Source of the DNA: Chenggangzhangella methanolivorans | Lineage (GTDB): Bacteria > Pseudomonadota > Alphaproteobacteria > Rhizobiales > Methylopilaceae | DNA: 64,000 bases | Assembly (NCBI RefSeq): GCF_019797865.1 | Contig: NZ_CP081869.1 | Span: 2,381,501-2,445,500 of the forward strand | Direction of reading: 5' to 3' | In this document: piece by piece, positions 8,657 through 17,478 of the stretch | Numbering within the stretch: the first letter of the stretch is position 1 | Layout: each line of letters starts with the position of its first letter | Notes under the pieces: model-generated | The model's input: only the letters and a program-made list of their open reading frames with translations | Databases searched by the model: none | Told to the model about the DNA's origin: nothing | Translations under genes and position numbers: made by a program

Positions 8657-9596
8657 TCAGTCGGACTTCGCAAGGTCGAGCGCGCGGGCGTAGACCTCCC
8701 GCCGCTTGACGCCCGTCGCGGCCGAGACCTCCGCCACCGCGTCCTTGAGCGAGACCCGCTTCAGCGCCGAGACGAGCGCCGCGTCGAGATCCTGCGCCTG
8801 CGGGGCCGCCTCCTCGCCGGGCGGTCCGACCACCAGCACGATCTCGCCCTTGGGCGCGGGCTCCTCGGCGAGCTGCGCCGCGAGTTCGGCGAGCGTTCCC
8901 CGCCGCACCTCCTCGAACCGCTTGGTGAGCTCGCGCGCAAGCGCGGCCTCGCGGGGGCCGAGGCCGTCCGCGAGATCGGCCATGGCGGCCGCGACCCGCG
9001 GGCCGGTCTCGTAGAACACGAGCGTCGCGGGAATGCGGACGAGCTCCGCGATCCGCGCCTGTCGCGCGCCCTGCTTGGGCGGCAAGAAGCCTTCGAAGAA
9101 GAACCGGTCGGTCGGCAGCCCCGCGACCACCAGCGCGGTCAGCGCCGCCGAGGCGCCGGGCGCGGCGACGACATGAAAGCCGCCGACGATCGCGTCCCTC
9201 ACGAGCTTGTAGCCAGGGTCCGAAATCAGCGGCGTGCCGGCGTCGCTGACGAGCGCGATCCGCTCGCCCTCGGCGAGCCGGGCGAGCACGCGCGGCCGCA
9301 TCTCGGCGGCGTTGTGCTCGTGATAGGGCTGAAGCTGCGTCGAGATCCCGTAATGACTCGTCAGCTTGCGGGTGACGCGGGTGTCCTCGCACAGAACGAG
9401 GTCCGCGGCGGCCAGCGTCTCGAGCGCCCGAATGGTGATGTCGGCGAGCGCCGATCGGGGTCGCGACGACGTGAAGGCCCGGAGCGAGCGCGCCCGGCGA
9501 CACCCGCGAGCCCGCAAGGACGTAGCCGCGAGCTTCGGGAGGTCGACGATCGGACGGGTCTTCGGAAGCCGGGCGAGGGCTCGCGGGCCTTGGCAT
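8657..9596 (-). CDS. rsmI: 16S rRNA (cytidine(1402)-2'-O)-methyltransferase, frameshifted near N-terminus
   Basis: A SAM-dependent methyltransferase of the tetrapyrrole-methylase fold. From the C-terminus up to residue ~55 it reads cleanly: ADITIRALETLAAADLVLCEDTRVT, DAGTPLISDPG and APGASAALTALVVAGLPTD. The N-terminal motif LHVVATPIG lies in another frame from ATG 9596. The join is at about 9450, where roughly two bases of a GC run are missing relative to the family's ATPIGxLADITIRA. The product is probably normal apart from that error. It is divergent from the LppC-type gene, as in many proteobacteria. Confidence 0.9.
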
Positions 9597-9746
9597 GGGT
9601 GCGCTCGTCTTGTACTCAACGGCGAAGTCTATCGGGCCAAGCCTGCGGCGCAAACCGGCCGCGCGGCTCCCGGGACTGACCATCGGGGCGGTGTCTTTCG
9701 CCGGTCGCCATCGGGGCGGCGACCGGTCGAACTGGCGGTGGCGGTA

Positions 9747-10987
9747 ATGTTTCTCAACTGGCGACCGATGTGGCGCGGCGCGATCGTCGCAGGCCTGTGC
9801 GCGTTCGTCGCGGCCTGCGACTCCGACAGCGGCATGGACCGGCGGCGCTCGACCCGATGCCCCAGGCCGCCCCGACGCCGCAGGTGGAGTCCAAGCCGCT
9901 CGACGCGGTGGTGGGCCAGGGAGCCGTCAAGGTCGCGCTCGTGCTGCCGCAGAGCGCGGCCGGAACGCCGGCGCGGCCGCGCAGTCGATGCGCAACGCCG
10001 CCGAGCTCGCGCTCGCGGAATTCAACACGCCCGACATCCAGCTCGTGGTGAAGGACGACGGCGGCACCGCGCAAGGCGCGCGCGCGGCCGCGACCGCGGC
10101 GACCGACGAGGGCGCCAAGCTCGTGCTCGGGCCCCTGTTCGCCCATTCGGTCGCGAGCGCCGGCCAGGTCGCCAAGCAGCGCAACGTGCCGATGCTCGCC
10201 TTCTCCACCGACCAGAACGTCGCGACCAACGGCGTCTTCCTGCTGAGTTTCATGCCGGAGTCCGACGTCCAGCGGATCGTCTCCTACGCGGTCGCGCAGG
10301 GGAAACGCTCCTTCGCGGCGCTGCTGCCCGAGACCGGCTACGGCTCGGTTGTCGAGGCCGCGTTCCAGACGGCGGTCGCCAAGGCCGGCGGGCGCGTGGT
10401 GGGTCTCGAGCATTACTCGTCCGACAAGACCAAGATGTCGGAGGCGATCGCCCGGCTCTCGAGCGCCCTGCCCCGGCCGACGCGCTCCTCATCCCCGACT
10501 CGGCCTCGGACGTCCAGACCGTCGTCGGCATGCTGGCGACCAACGGCGTCAACCTGAAGCGCCTCCAGCTGCTCGGCACCGGGCTTTGGGACGATCCGGC
10601 GATCGCGCGCGACGAGAGCCTTTCTGGCGCCTGGACGCAGCGCCCGACGACCGCAACTACAAGAACTTCGCCGAGCGCTACCGGGCGAAATACGGCTCTT
10701 CGCCGGTGCGCACCGCCTCGCTCGCCTATGACGCGACCGCGCTCGTGGCCGCGCTCGTGAAGACCCAAGGGGCGGGCGCGCTGACCTCGGACACCTTCGT
10801 CAATCCGTCGGGCTTTTCAGGCGTCGACGGCGCGTTCCGGTTCAAGTCTGACGGCGGCAACGAGCGCGGGCTCGCGGTCTACAAGGTGCAGCCCGGCGGC
10901 GCCGTGATGGTGAGCCCGGCGCCCACGAGCTTCTCCGGCCAGACCGCGCAGGCCTCGCCGCCGGTTGCGCCGGGCCAGAGCGAATGA
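9747..10987 (+). CDS. Penicillin-binding protein activator (LppC/LpoA-like lipoprotein), four frameshifts
   Basis: A lipoprotein with a periplasmic-binding-protein-like fold. The start MFLNWRPMWRGAIVAGLCAFVAAC gives a lipobox (VAAC, Cys 24). Conserved segments then continue across breaks: QGAVKVALVLPQSAAG, MRNAAELALAEFNTPDIQL, LVLGPLFAHSVASAGQ, ADALLIPDSASDVQT and NYKNFAERYRAKYGSSPVR...LAYDATALVAALVK. Breaks near 9840, 9970, 10471 and 10621 each look like one missing base in CCC, GGG, CCCCC or TTTT, so this is likely an intact gene misread. Its divergent rsmI neighbour supports the family call. Confidence 0.85.
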
Positions 10988-11062
10988 CCACCTGAGAGTG
11001 TATGACTGGTATGCCATAAACGTAATGGTGCGGGAGGCCGACTCGGCTCAGCGTCCCGCGCC

Positions 11063-11284
11063 ATGGCATACGTCACATACGGCCCTCTGGGCCATGAGCT
11101 GGAAGCCTCCTGCGAGACGGCGACGCAGGCGGTCTCGATCCTGACCGATCTCGTCCAGCGCAGCGAGAAGGCCATCATGGTCTCGATGCACGAGACCGGG
11201 GCCTTCGCGCTCGATCTGCTGCGCACGCTCGCCGATCACGAGCAGAGCGACGCGCCAGCCCAGGACCGCCTCGCGGCGCTCTGA
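11063..11284 (+). CDS. Small protein of unknown function
   Basis: A 73-residue acidic, mostly helical protein with no signal peptide. It contains a plausible long helix (HELEASCETATQAVSILTDL) and a short second one. I recognise no family. It lies 75 bp after the LppC-type gene on the same strand and ends 3 bp before the convergent TraB/GumN gene. Codon bias is the same as that of neighbours, which favours a real gene, but this is not certain. Confidence 0.55.
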   Translation: MAYVTYGPLGHELEASCETATQAVSILTDLVQRSEKAIMVSMHETGAFALDLLRTLADHEQSDAPAQDRLAAL

Positions 11285-11287
11285 GCC

Positions 11288-12433
11288 TCACCAGATCCGC
11301 GTCACCGAGAACCCCGCCTGCCGGATGAGCTGGACGAGGCCTCGGTCGCCGGGAAGGTGCAGCGCGCCGACAGCGATGAAGGCCTCCCCGGAGCCGAGCA
11401 GCGGCAGAGCCCGCTGCAGCATGCTGGCGTTGCGGCGGGTGATGAAGGACGAGATGAACTCGGCGTAGCCGTCGACGTCGAAGGCGCCCGCCCAGTCGGG
11501 CCCGCGCATCGCCAGCAGATAGCCGATCCGGCGGGTCGAATAGAGCCCCATGATGGTGCTCTCGACGTCTTCCGGCTTCAGCCCCTTTTCGGTCGCCTCG
11601 CGCATCATCCGGAGCGCGACCTCGTCGGGGATCGAGGCGAGCGCTTCGACCTGCTCGGCCGGCGTCTCGAGCCCCGTCAACCGCGCCCCCTGCTCGACCG
11701 CGAGCCGCTCGATCCGCGCGTCGGCCGTCTCGGTGTCGACGCCGGCCGGCGGCGGGCCGCAGCGCGAGCGCGACAAAGCGAGCGCCAGATACCAGGGCTG
11801 CAGCTGCTCGGCGACCGGCGCGGGGATGCCGGCGCGCGCGATGCGCTCCTCGACCTGCGCGCGCAGGTCCGGCGACAGCGCGCCGAGCGAGTCGCCGCCC
11901 GGCCGGAAACTGCGATTGGCCACGAGCCGGCGCAGCTCCGCCGCGACCCGGCGCGTGCTCGCGCCCGGAAGCTCGGTCGCCACGATGCGAGAGCGGCGCA
12001 ACGCGGCGAGCACAAGCTCGTCGAACGACTTCGCGATCGCCTCGCTCGAATGCATCGTGCCGAAGAGATAGGAGGGCTTCGAGCCCCGGCCTTCGACGCG
12101 CCACAGCAGCCCCTGGCCGTTGGCGACCGCGCGCGCCGAATTCTCGAACCGGGCGAAGCCGGCGGCGTCGCTCGTCTGCAGGGATTTGACGAGGTCGACG
12201 CCGACGCAGTCGGCCGCCCGCAGCACCGGCGCCTGGGTTTGATCGCTCGGGGCGGGGCCCGCCGAGGGGCCGGTCTCGCGCCAGCTTCCGGCCTGCATCG
12301 CGGGAGCCGCGGGCTGCTGTCCGCCCGCGAGCGCGGGAGCGGCGGAAGCCAAGGCGAGCGCGATCGCCAGGAGCGTCGTGCGGCGCGCCCGGCGTCGTCC
12401 GGCCCCGTCGAGCTCGACCGTCGCAACCGCCAT
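11288..12433 (-). CDS. TraB/GumN family protein
   Basis: A 381-residue exported protein. A basic N-region and a hydrophobic stretch (TTLLAIALALASAAPALA) form a signal peptide when ATG 12433 is used; an upstream in-frame ATG at 12502 gives an implausible tail. The TraB fold is marked by YLFGTMHSS with its conserved GxxH near residue 123 and by GSGEAFIAVGALHLPGDRG near the C-terminus, where the second GxxH sits. The family is thought to include Tiki-like metalloproteases. The physiological role here is unknown. Confidence 0.87.
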   Translation of the reverse strand: MAVATVELDGAGRRRARRTTLLAIALALASAAPALAGGQQPAAPAMQAGSWRETGPSAGPAPSDQTQAPVLRAADCVGVDLVKSLQTSDAAGFARFENSARAVANGQGLLWRVEGRGSKPSYLFGTMHSSEAIAKSFDELVLAALRRSRIVATELPGASTRRVAAELRRLVANRSFRPGGDSLGALSPDLRAQVEERIARAGIPAPVAEQLQPWYLALALSRSRCGPPPAGVDTETADARIERLAVEQGARLTGLETPAEQVEALASIPDEVALRMMREATEKGLKPEDVESTIMGLYSTRRIGYLLAMRGPDWAGAFDVDGYAEFISSFITRRNASMLQRALPLLGSGEAFIAVGALHLPGDRGLVQLIRQAGFSVTRIW

Positions 12434-12547
12434 CGGCGCGGATGATGCGCCGCGCCGCGCCGCTCGCCAACCGGAATTTCGGACGGGCAGGATCCCGTCC
12501 ACGGACCGCTTGGGCCCGTGACGATCGTCAGGTCGAGACGACGGTCT

Positions 12548-13186
12548 TCAGGCGGCCTCTTCGTCGGCCGCGCCGAGATCGCGCCAGCCGGCCACGGTCG
12601 AGTCGGCGTTCATCTCGTAGATGATCGGCGCGCCGGTCTTGAGCTCGCGCTTGAGAAGCTCGTCGGGGGTGAGACGCTCGAGCGTCATGATGAGCGCGCG
12701 CAGCGAGTTGCCGTGGGCGGCCACCAGCACGGTCTCGCCGTTCAACACGCGCGGCAGGATCTCGCGCACGAAATAGGGAAGCGACCGCGCGACCGTATCG
12801 CGCAGGCTCTCGCCCCCGGGCGGCGGCACCTCGTAGGAGCGGCGCCACATCAGCACCTTCTGCTCGCCCCAGGTCTTGCGGGCGTCGTCCTTGTTGAGGC
12901 CGGTGAGCTCGCCGTAGTCGCGCTCGTTCAGCGCCTTGTCCTCGATGGTCTCGAGGCCCTTCTGGCCGAGCGCGTCGAGCATCAGCTGGCAGGTGCGCTG
13001 GGCGCGCTTGAGCTTCGACGTGAAGGCGACGTCGAAGACGAGACCCTCGGTCTTCAGCAGCTCGCCGGCCGCCTTGGCTTCCTCGACGCCCCGCTCCGTA
13101 AGGTCCGGGTCCTTCCAGCCAGTGAAGAGGTTCTTCAGATTCCACTCGCTCTGGCCGTGACGGACGAGGACGAGGCGACGCTGCAT
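12548..13186 (-). CDS. gpmA: 2,3-bisphosphoglycerate-dependent phosphoglycerate mutase
   Basis: A 212-residue cofactor-dependent glycolytic mutase interconverting 3- and 2-phosphoglycerate. The histidine phosphatase core is complete: [10 protein letters not shown] with phospho-acceptor His10, [23 protein letters not shown] with the catalytic Glu, and [10 protein letters not shown] with the second His. The length fits the shorter alphaproteobacterial type. The dapB gene lies 94 bp upstream on the same strand, so co-transcription is possible. Confidence 0.95.
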   Translation of the reverse strand: MQRRLVLVRHGQSEWNLKNLFTGWKDPDLTERGVEEAKAAGELLKTEGLVFDVAFTSKLKRAQRTCQLMLDALGQKGLETIEDKALNERDYGELTGLNKDDARKTWGEQKVLMWRRSYEVPPPGGESLRDTVARSLPYFVREILPRVLNGETVLVAAHGNSLRALIMTLERLTPDELLKRELKTGAPIIYEMNADSTVAGWRDLGAADEEAA

Positions 13187-13280
13187 CGAGAAGCTCCAGG
13201 GGCAAAGGCCGGGGAAGGCGCGGGCGGGCGCTGTCCGCTCCCTTAGCGCAAGTGCGAAGAGAATGCGACGTCGCTCGACG

Positions 13281-14093
13281 TCAGCTCCGGTCGAGACCGA
13301 GCACGTCCGCCATGCCGTAATGGCCGGGCTTGGCGCCCTTGCCCCAGAGCGCGGCCTTCACCGCGCCGCGGGCGAAGATCATCCGGTCCTCGGCGCGGTG
13401 GCCGAGCTCGACCCGCTCGCCGGGCCCGGCGAGGATCACCATGTGGTCGCCCACCACGGTGCCGCCGCGCAGCGTCGCGAAGCCGATCGTCCCCTCGACC
13501 CGCGCGCCGGTATGGCCGTCGCGGACCCGCACGGACTGTTCGGCGAGGGCGACTTCCCGGCCCTTGGCCACCGCCTCGCCGAGCAGCAGGGCGGTGCCCG
13601 AGGGCGCGTCGACCTTCATGCGGTGGTGCATCTCGACGATCTCGACGTCCCACTCCGGCCCGAGCGCGCGCGCCGCCTGCCGGGCGAGGCCGGCCAGAAG
13701 GTTGACGCCGAGGCTCATGTTTCCGGAGCGGATCACGACAGCGTGGCGCGCGGCGGCGTCGAGGCGCTGCAGGTTCGTCTCCGACATGCCCGTGGTGCCG
13801 ATGACATGGACGATGCGGGCCTGCGCGGCGAGCTCGGAGAGCGCGACTGTCGCGTCCGGGACCGTGAAGTCGATGACGCCCTCGGCGGCTGCGACCAGCG
13901 GCAGCGGATCGTCGGTCACCGCGACGCCGAGCGGCCCCACGCCGGCGAGTTCGCCCGCATCCTTGCCGATGGCGTCCGAGCCCGCGCGCTCGAAGGCCCC
14001 GGACAGCTCGGCTCCCTCGGTCTCCGCGATCGCGCGGATCAGCGCGCGGCCCATCCGGCCGGCGGCTCCGGCGACGACAAGGCGCATGGGCAT
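13281..14093 (-). CDS. dapB: 4-hydroxy-tetrahydrodipicolinate reductase
   Basis: A 270-residue lysine/diaminopimelate enzyme reducing HTPA with NAD(P)H. The Rossmann motif [12 protein letters not shown] (7-18), VIDFTVPD, the GTTG loop and the substrate/catalytic block [17 protein letters not shown] (~150-166) are all present. A start two codons later (MRLVVAG) is possible. It is the only dap gene in the window. Its upstream region, shared with the divergent iron transporter, carries a dispersed repeat and a microsatellite. Confidence 0.96.
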   Translation of the reverse strand: MPMRLVVAGAAGRMGRALIRAIAETEGAELSGAFERAGSDAIGKDAGELAGVGPLGVAVTDDPLPLVAAAEGVIDFTVPDATVALSELAAQARIVHVIGTTGMSETNLQRLDAAARHAVVIRSGNMSLGVNLLAGLARQAARALGPEWDVEIVEMHHRMKVDAPSGTALLLGEAVAKGREVALAEQSVRVRDGHTGARVEGTIGFATLRGGTVVGDHMVILAGPGERVELGHRAEDRMIFARGAVKAALWGKGAKPGHYGMADVLGLDRS

Positions 14094-14180
14094 GGCGACT
14101 GGCTCCGTACTTCGCGGCGTGGCGCGCCCTCATAGCAGGGGGATGGGTCGTGGAGCGAGAGAAGAGGAGCGGGCTCCGGG

Positions 14181-14340
14181 TCTCCCTCCCCTGGGACAGG
14201 GGAGCGTTAGGGTGGGGTGCGCTTCAGGAAGGGGCGCAGTCGCCGCGTCATCGAGCAGGACGGCGGCGCACTAGGCCCTGCGACCCCACCCGTCACGCCG
14301 CTCCGCGGCGCGCCACCCTCCCCTCTCCGAGGGAGGGAGG
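14181..14340. repeat. Intergenic palindromic repeat, family A copy 2
   Basis: The arm CCCTGGGACAGGGGAGCG at about 14188-14206 with GGGTGGGGTGC, and the opposing CGACCCCACCC at 14281 with CCCTCCCCTCTCCGAGGGAGGG to 14337, match the repeat at 329-484 in arms and order. The central parts differ. It lies in the divergent dapB/fbpA region and runs directly into a GGAA tract. Confidence 0.65.
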
Positions 14341-14362
14341 AAGGAAGGAAGGAAGGAAGGAA
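14339..14362 (+). repeat. (GGAA)6 tetranucleotide microsatellite
   Basis: Six perfect GGAA units follow the family A repeat and are bordered by further purine sequence. The tract is about 35 bp before a Fur/Irr-like palindrome and about 185 bp before the fbpA start. Tetranucleotide tracts of this size can change length by slippage. Confidence 0.9.
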
Positions 14363-14396
14363 GGCTGGTCGCGCGCAGGCCCGCCGCCCCTGTTGA

Positions 14397-14418
14397 TTTG
14401 AATCATTCTCATTCGAAA
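14397..14418 (+). promoter_or_regulatory. Candidate Fur/Irr-type iron-response box
   Basis: TTTGAA (14397-14402) and TTCGAAA (14412-14418) flank an AT-rich core, ATCATTCTCA, giving a pattern close to Fur-family operators, in a locally AT-rich patch 128 bp upstream of an iron-transport start. Which regulator (Fur/Mur, Irr or RirA) would bind cannot be told from one site. Confidence 0.5.
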
Positions 14419-14545
14419 CCGTTGAACTTTCCGAGCGCCGATTGATTCCGCCTCGGCCGAGCGTCAAGGAAATCACGCCTCGTGTGGCCTCAAAGGTCCG
14501 CAACCGCGCGCGGCGTGGGGAGGCGCGGACCCAAGGCCACACCCG

Positions 14546-15568
14546 ATGACCGCACGTCTTCTCGCCGGCGCCGCCGCGCTTCTCGCCAGCGCCCTCGCCG
14601 CCCCGGCCTTCGCCGCGGAGGTCAACGTCTACACCACCCGCGAGCCCGGCCTGATCAAGCCGCTGCTCGACGCCTATGCGGAAAAGACCGGGACCAAGGT
14701 CAACACCGTCTTCGTCGAGAAGGGGCTGGCCGAGCGCGTCGCCGCCGAAGGCGCGAATTCGCCGGCCGACATCCTGATGACGGTCGACTTCGGCAACCTG
14801 ATCGACCTCGTGGACAAGGGTCTTGGCCAGAAGGTCTCGTCCTCGACGCTCGACGGCGCGATCCCCGCCGCGTTCCGCGATCCGGGCGGCCAGTGGTACG
14901 GCCTCTCGATGCGCACCCGCGTCGCCTATGTGGCCAAGGAGGACGCCGCGGCCGCCAAGGGCCTCACCTATGAGAACCTCGCCGACCCGAAGTGGAAGGG
15001 CAAGGTCTGCATCCGCTCGGGCCAGCACCCCTACAACACCTCGCTCATCGCCGCGATGATCGCCCGCGACGGGCGCGACGCCACCAAGGCGTGGCTGCAG
15101 GGCGTGAAGGCGAACCTCGCCCGCAAGCCCGCCGGCGGCGACCGCGACGGCGCCAAGGACATCGCCGCGGGCACCTGCTCGGTCGCGATCGGGAACTCCT
15201 ACTATGTCGGGCTGATGCGCTCGGGCAAAAGCGGCCCCGAGCAGCAGAAATGGGCCGACGCCATCGAGGTCGTGCTCCCGACCTTCAAGAACGGCGGCAC
15301 CCACGCCAACGTCTCGGGCGCGGCGGTCGCCAAGAACGCCCCGAACAAGGACGAGGCGGTGAAGCTGCTCGAATATCTCGTCTCCGACGAAGCTCAGGGC
15401 ATCTACGCCAAGGCGAACTACGAATACCCCGTGAAGGCCGGCGCCCCGGTCGACCCGATCCTGGCGGCCTTCGGCGCGCTCAAGATCGACGAGACCCCGT
15501 TGGTCGACATCTCGAAGAACCGCAAGGACGCCGCCGCGCTGATCGACGAGGTCGGCTTCGACAGCTGA
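14546..15568 (+). CDS. fbpA: Fe(3+) ABC transporter substrate-binding protein
   Basis: A 340-residue periplasmic iron-binding protein of the FbpA/AfuA/FutA class. The signal peptide ends near AAPAFAAE (residue ~23), followed by VNVYTTREPGLIKPLLDAYAEKTG, the usual start of the mature ferric-binding lobe. GNSYYVGLMRSG near residue 214 carries the conserved tyrosine pair that binds ferric iron. It captures Fe(III) for the permease encoded 147 bp downstream. The iron-box-like palindrome upstream suggests iron-controlled expression. No ATPase gene of the system lies in the window. Confidence 0.93.
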   Translation: MTARLLAGAAALLASALAAPAFAAEVNVYTTREPGLIKPLLDAYAEKTGTKVNTVFVEKGLAERVAAEGANSPADILMTVDFGNLIDLVDKGLGQKVSSSTLDGAIPAAFRDPGGQWYGLSMRTRVAYVAKEDAAAAKGLTYENLADPKWKGKVCIRSGQHPYNTSLIAAMIARDGRDATKAWLQGVKANLARKPAGGDRDGAKDIAAGTCSVAIGNSYYVGLMRSGKSGPEQQKWADAIEVVLPTFKNGGTHANVSGAAVAKNAPNKDEAVKLLEYLVSDEAQGIYAKANYEYPVKAGAPVDPILAAFGALKIDETPLVDISKNRKDAAALIDEVGFDS

Positions 15569-15605
15569 CCTTGTCCGGCTGGTGGGGCTCAGGTCGCTCG
15601 GACGC

Positions 15606-15699
15606 CGTCATGCCCGGCGGAGCCGGGTATCCACGACTTGGGCGCCCACCGCGCTTTACGAGCAAGTCGTGGATACCCGCGAAGACGCGGGCATGACGG
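15606..15699. repeat. Inverted-pair palindromic repeat, family C
   Basis: CCGTCATGCCCGGCGGAGCC...TATCCACGACTTG (15606-15640) is repeated in inverse as CAAGTCGTGGATACC...CGGGCATGACGG (15663-15699), so the region folds into one long hairpin. It fills the gap between fbpA and fbpB and ends 16 bp before the fbpB ATG. It may attenuate fbpB relative to fbpA. Confidence 0.8.
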
Positions 15700-15715
15700 T
15701 GGAGCTTTGGCTTCG

Positions 15716-17386
15716 ATGACGCGGGGCTGGCTGATCGCAGGTTTCGGCGCGGCCGCGCTCGCGCTCGCGCCGGTCCTGGGGCTCGCGGGACTGGCGGCGC
15801 AGGGCTCGGGCGAGCTCTGGCCGCATCTCTGGTCCTTCGTTCTGCCCCAGGCCGCGAAGGAGACCACGACGCTTCTCCTCGGCGTCGGCCTCGTGGTCTC
15901 GATCGTCGGCGTCGGGACCGCATGGACGGTCGCGGCCTTCCGGTTTCCGGGCCGCGGCCTCTTCGAATGGGCGCTGCTGCTGCCGCTCGCCATGCCGGCC
16001 TATGTGGCGGCCTTCGCCTACGCCGACCTGCTGCATCCGCTCGGCCCCGTGCAATCGGGGCTGCGATGGCTGCTCGGCTTTTCGAGCCCCCGCGAATTCC
16101 GCCTGCCCGACATCCGCTCGATGGGCGGCTGCGTCCTGCTGCTCGGCGCGACCCTCTACCCTTACGTCTACCTCACCGCCCGCGCGACCTTCGCGATGCA
16201 GTCCGCGGCGGTGCTCGAGGTTCCGCGCACGCTCGGCGCCGGCCCGCTGCGCGCCTTCTTCACCGTGGCGCTGCCGCTCGCCCGTCCCGCCATCGCGGTC
16301 GGCGCGGCGCTTGCGCTGATGGAAGCGCTGAACGACGTCGGCGCGGCGGAGTTCCTCGGCGTGCGGACGCTCACCGTCTCGGTCTACTCCACCTGGGTGA
16401 ACCGCTCCTCCGTCGAAGGCGCGGCGCAGATCGCGCTGATGATGCTGGCGCTCGTCGTCGCGCTCGTCGCGCTCGAACGCTGGGCGCGGCGAAAGCAGCG
16501 CTCGATGAGCTCCGCCCGGCAGGGCCGCCGCGCGAGCCCCCGCGAGCTCGGGCCTCTGGGCCAGGCGCTCTGCGTCGCGATCTGCGCGGCGCCGGTGCTG
16601 GTCGGCTTCGGAGCGCCTGCGCTTCATCTCGCCGGCGAGGCCTTCGCCCGCGTCCGCGCCTTCGGCATGCCGCCGGAACTCTTCCGGGAAGCCGCCAACA
16701 GCTTCGCCTTCGCAAGCCTCGCCACCGCCGCAGCCGTCGCGCTCGGCTTCGCGGCGGCCTATGCGGTCCGCGTCTGCGGCGCGCCGGCCCGGCCGGCGCT
16801 GCGGGCCGCAGGCGTCGGCTACGCGATGCCGGGCGTCGTGGTGGCGGTCGGCCTGCTGACGCCGCTCGCGGCCTTCGACAACGCCGTCGACGGCTTGGCG
16901 CGCGAGTGGCTCGGCGTCTCCACCGGCCTGCTGCTGTCGGGCTCGGGCGCGGCGCTGATCTACGCCTATGTGGTGCGTTTCCTCGCGATCCCCGCGGGCG
17001 CGATCGAGGCGGGGCTGGCGCGCATACCGACGAGCCTCGACGACACGGCGCGCAGCCTCGGCCAGACCCCGACGGGCGTCGCGTGGCGCATCCACGCCCC
17101 GCTGGCCGCGCCCGCGATCGGGGCCGCGGCGCTCTTGGTCTTCGTCGACTGCATGAAGGAGCTGCCCGCGACGCTGCTGCTGCGACCGCTCAATTTCGAG
17201 ACGCTCGCGACCCATGTCTATGGCGAGGCGGCGCGCGGGTCCTACGAGAGCGGCGCGGTGGCGGCGCTCGCGATCGTGATCGTGGGTCTGGCGCCCGTGG
17301 CGCTCATCGCCAAGGCGAGCGGACGCGCGGCGGTGGCGCACGCGGCGGCCGGTCCCGCACAAGCAGCCGCGCCGGAACCTGCGTAA
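15716..17386 (+). CDS. fbpB: Iron(III) ABC transporter permease
   Basis: A 556-residue inner-membrane protein with about twelve helices in two fused permease halves, as in FbpB/SfuB. Each half has an EAA-type coupling motif: [24 protein letters not shown] (~160-185) and [22 protein letters not shown] in the second half. ATG 15716 (MTRGWLIAG) is preferred, since upstream in-frame codons are repeat sequence. It partners with fbpA. The cognate ATPase FbpC must be encoded elsewhere or shared. The C-terminus is an Ala-rich tail. Confidence 0.92.
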   Translation: MTRGWLIAGFGAAALALAPVLGLAGLAAQGSGELWPHLWSFVLPQAAKETTTLLLGVGLVVSIVGVGTAWTVAAFRFPGRGLFEWALLLPLAMPAYVAAFAYADLLHPLGPVQSGLRWLLGFSSPREFRLPDIRSMGGCVLLLGATLYPYVYLTARATFAMQSAAVLEVPRTLGAGPLRAFFTVALPLARPAIAVGAALALMEALNDVGAAEFLGVRTLTVSVYSTWVNRSSVEGAAQIALMMLALVVALVALERWARRKQRSMSSARQGRRASPRELGPLGQALCVAICAAPVLVGFGAPALHLAGEAFARVRAFGMPPELFREAANSFAFASLATAAAVALGFAAAYAVRVCGAPARPALRAAGVGYAMPGVVVAVGLLTPLAAFDNAVDGLAREWLGVSTGLLLSGSGAALIYAYVVRFLAIPAGAIEAGLARIPTSLDDTARSLGQTPTGVAWRIHAPLAAPAIGAAALLVFVDCMKELPATLLLRPLNFETLATHVYGEAARGSYESGAVAALAIVIVGLAPVALIAKASGRAAVAHAAAGPAQAAAPEPA

Positions 17387-17410
17387 CCATTCTGCGCGGC
17401 CATCTGTCGC

Positions 17411-17430
17411 CGTCATCCCTTCTGATGACG
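17411..17430. promoter_or_regulatory. Short perfect inverted repeat before hemA
   Basis: CGTCATC (17411-17417) and GATGACG (17424-17430) form a perfect 7-bp stem with a 6-base loop, between fbpB and hemA and about 50 bp before the hemA start. It could be the weak terminator of the iron operon or a protein-binding site. There is no T tract. Confidence 0.4.
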
Positions 17431-17478
17431 ACATTTCGGCCTAGAATGATTATGAACTCGCCCAGGATGGGACGTTCG

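Noticed and set aside
8274-9683. N-terminal extension of glutathione synthase
   Set aside because: The open frame passes over yraN and rsmI; the family start is at 8273. Only its last part near 9455-9596 is meaningful, as the shifted N-terminus of rsmI.
15656-17434. Antisense frame over fbpB (592 codons)
   Set aside because: Same reason; the opposite strand encodes a clear 12-helix permease.
15922-17478. N-terminal extension of 5-aminolevulinate synthase
   Set aside because: The frame stays open upstream through fbpB, but the family start is [10 protein letters not shown] at 17479 and the upstream residues are shadow sequence.
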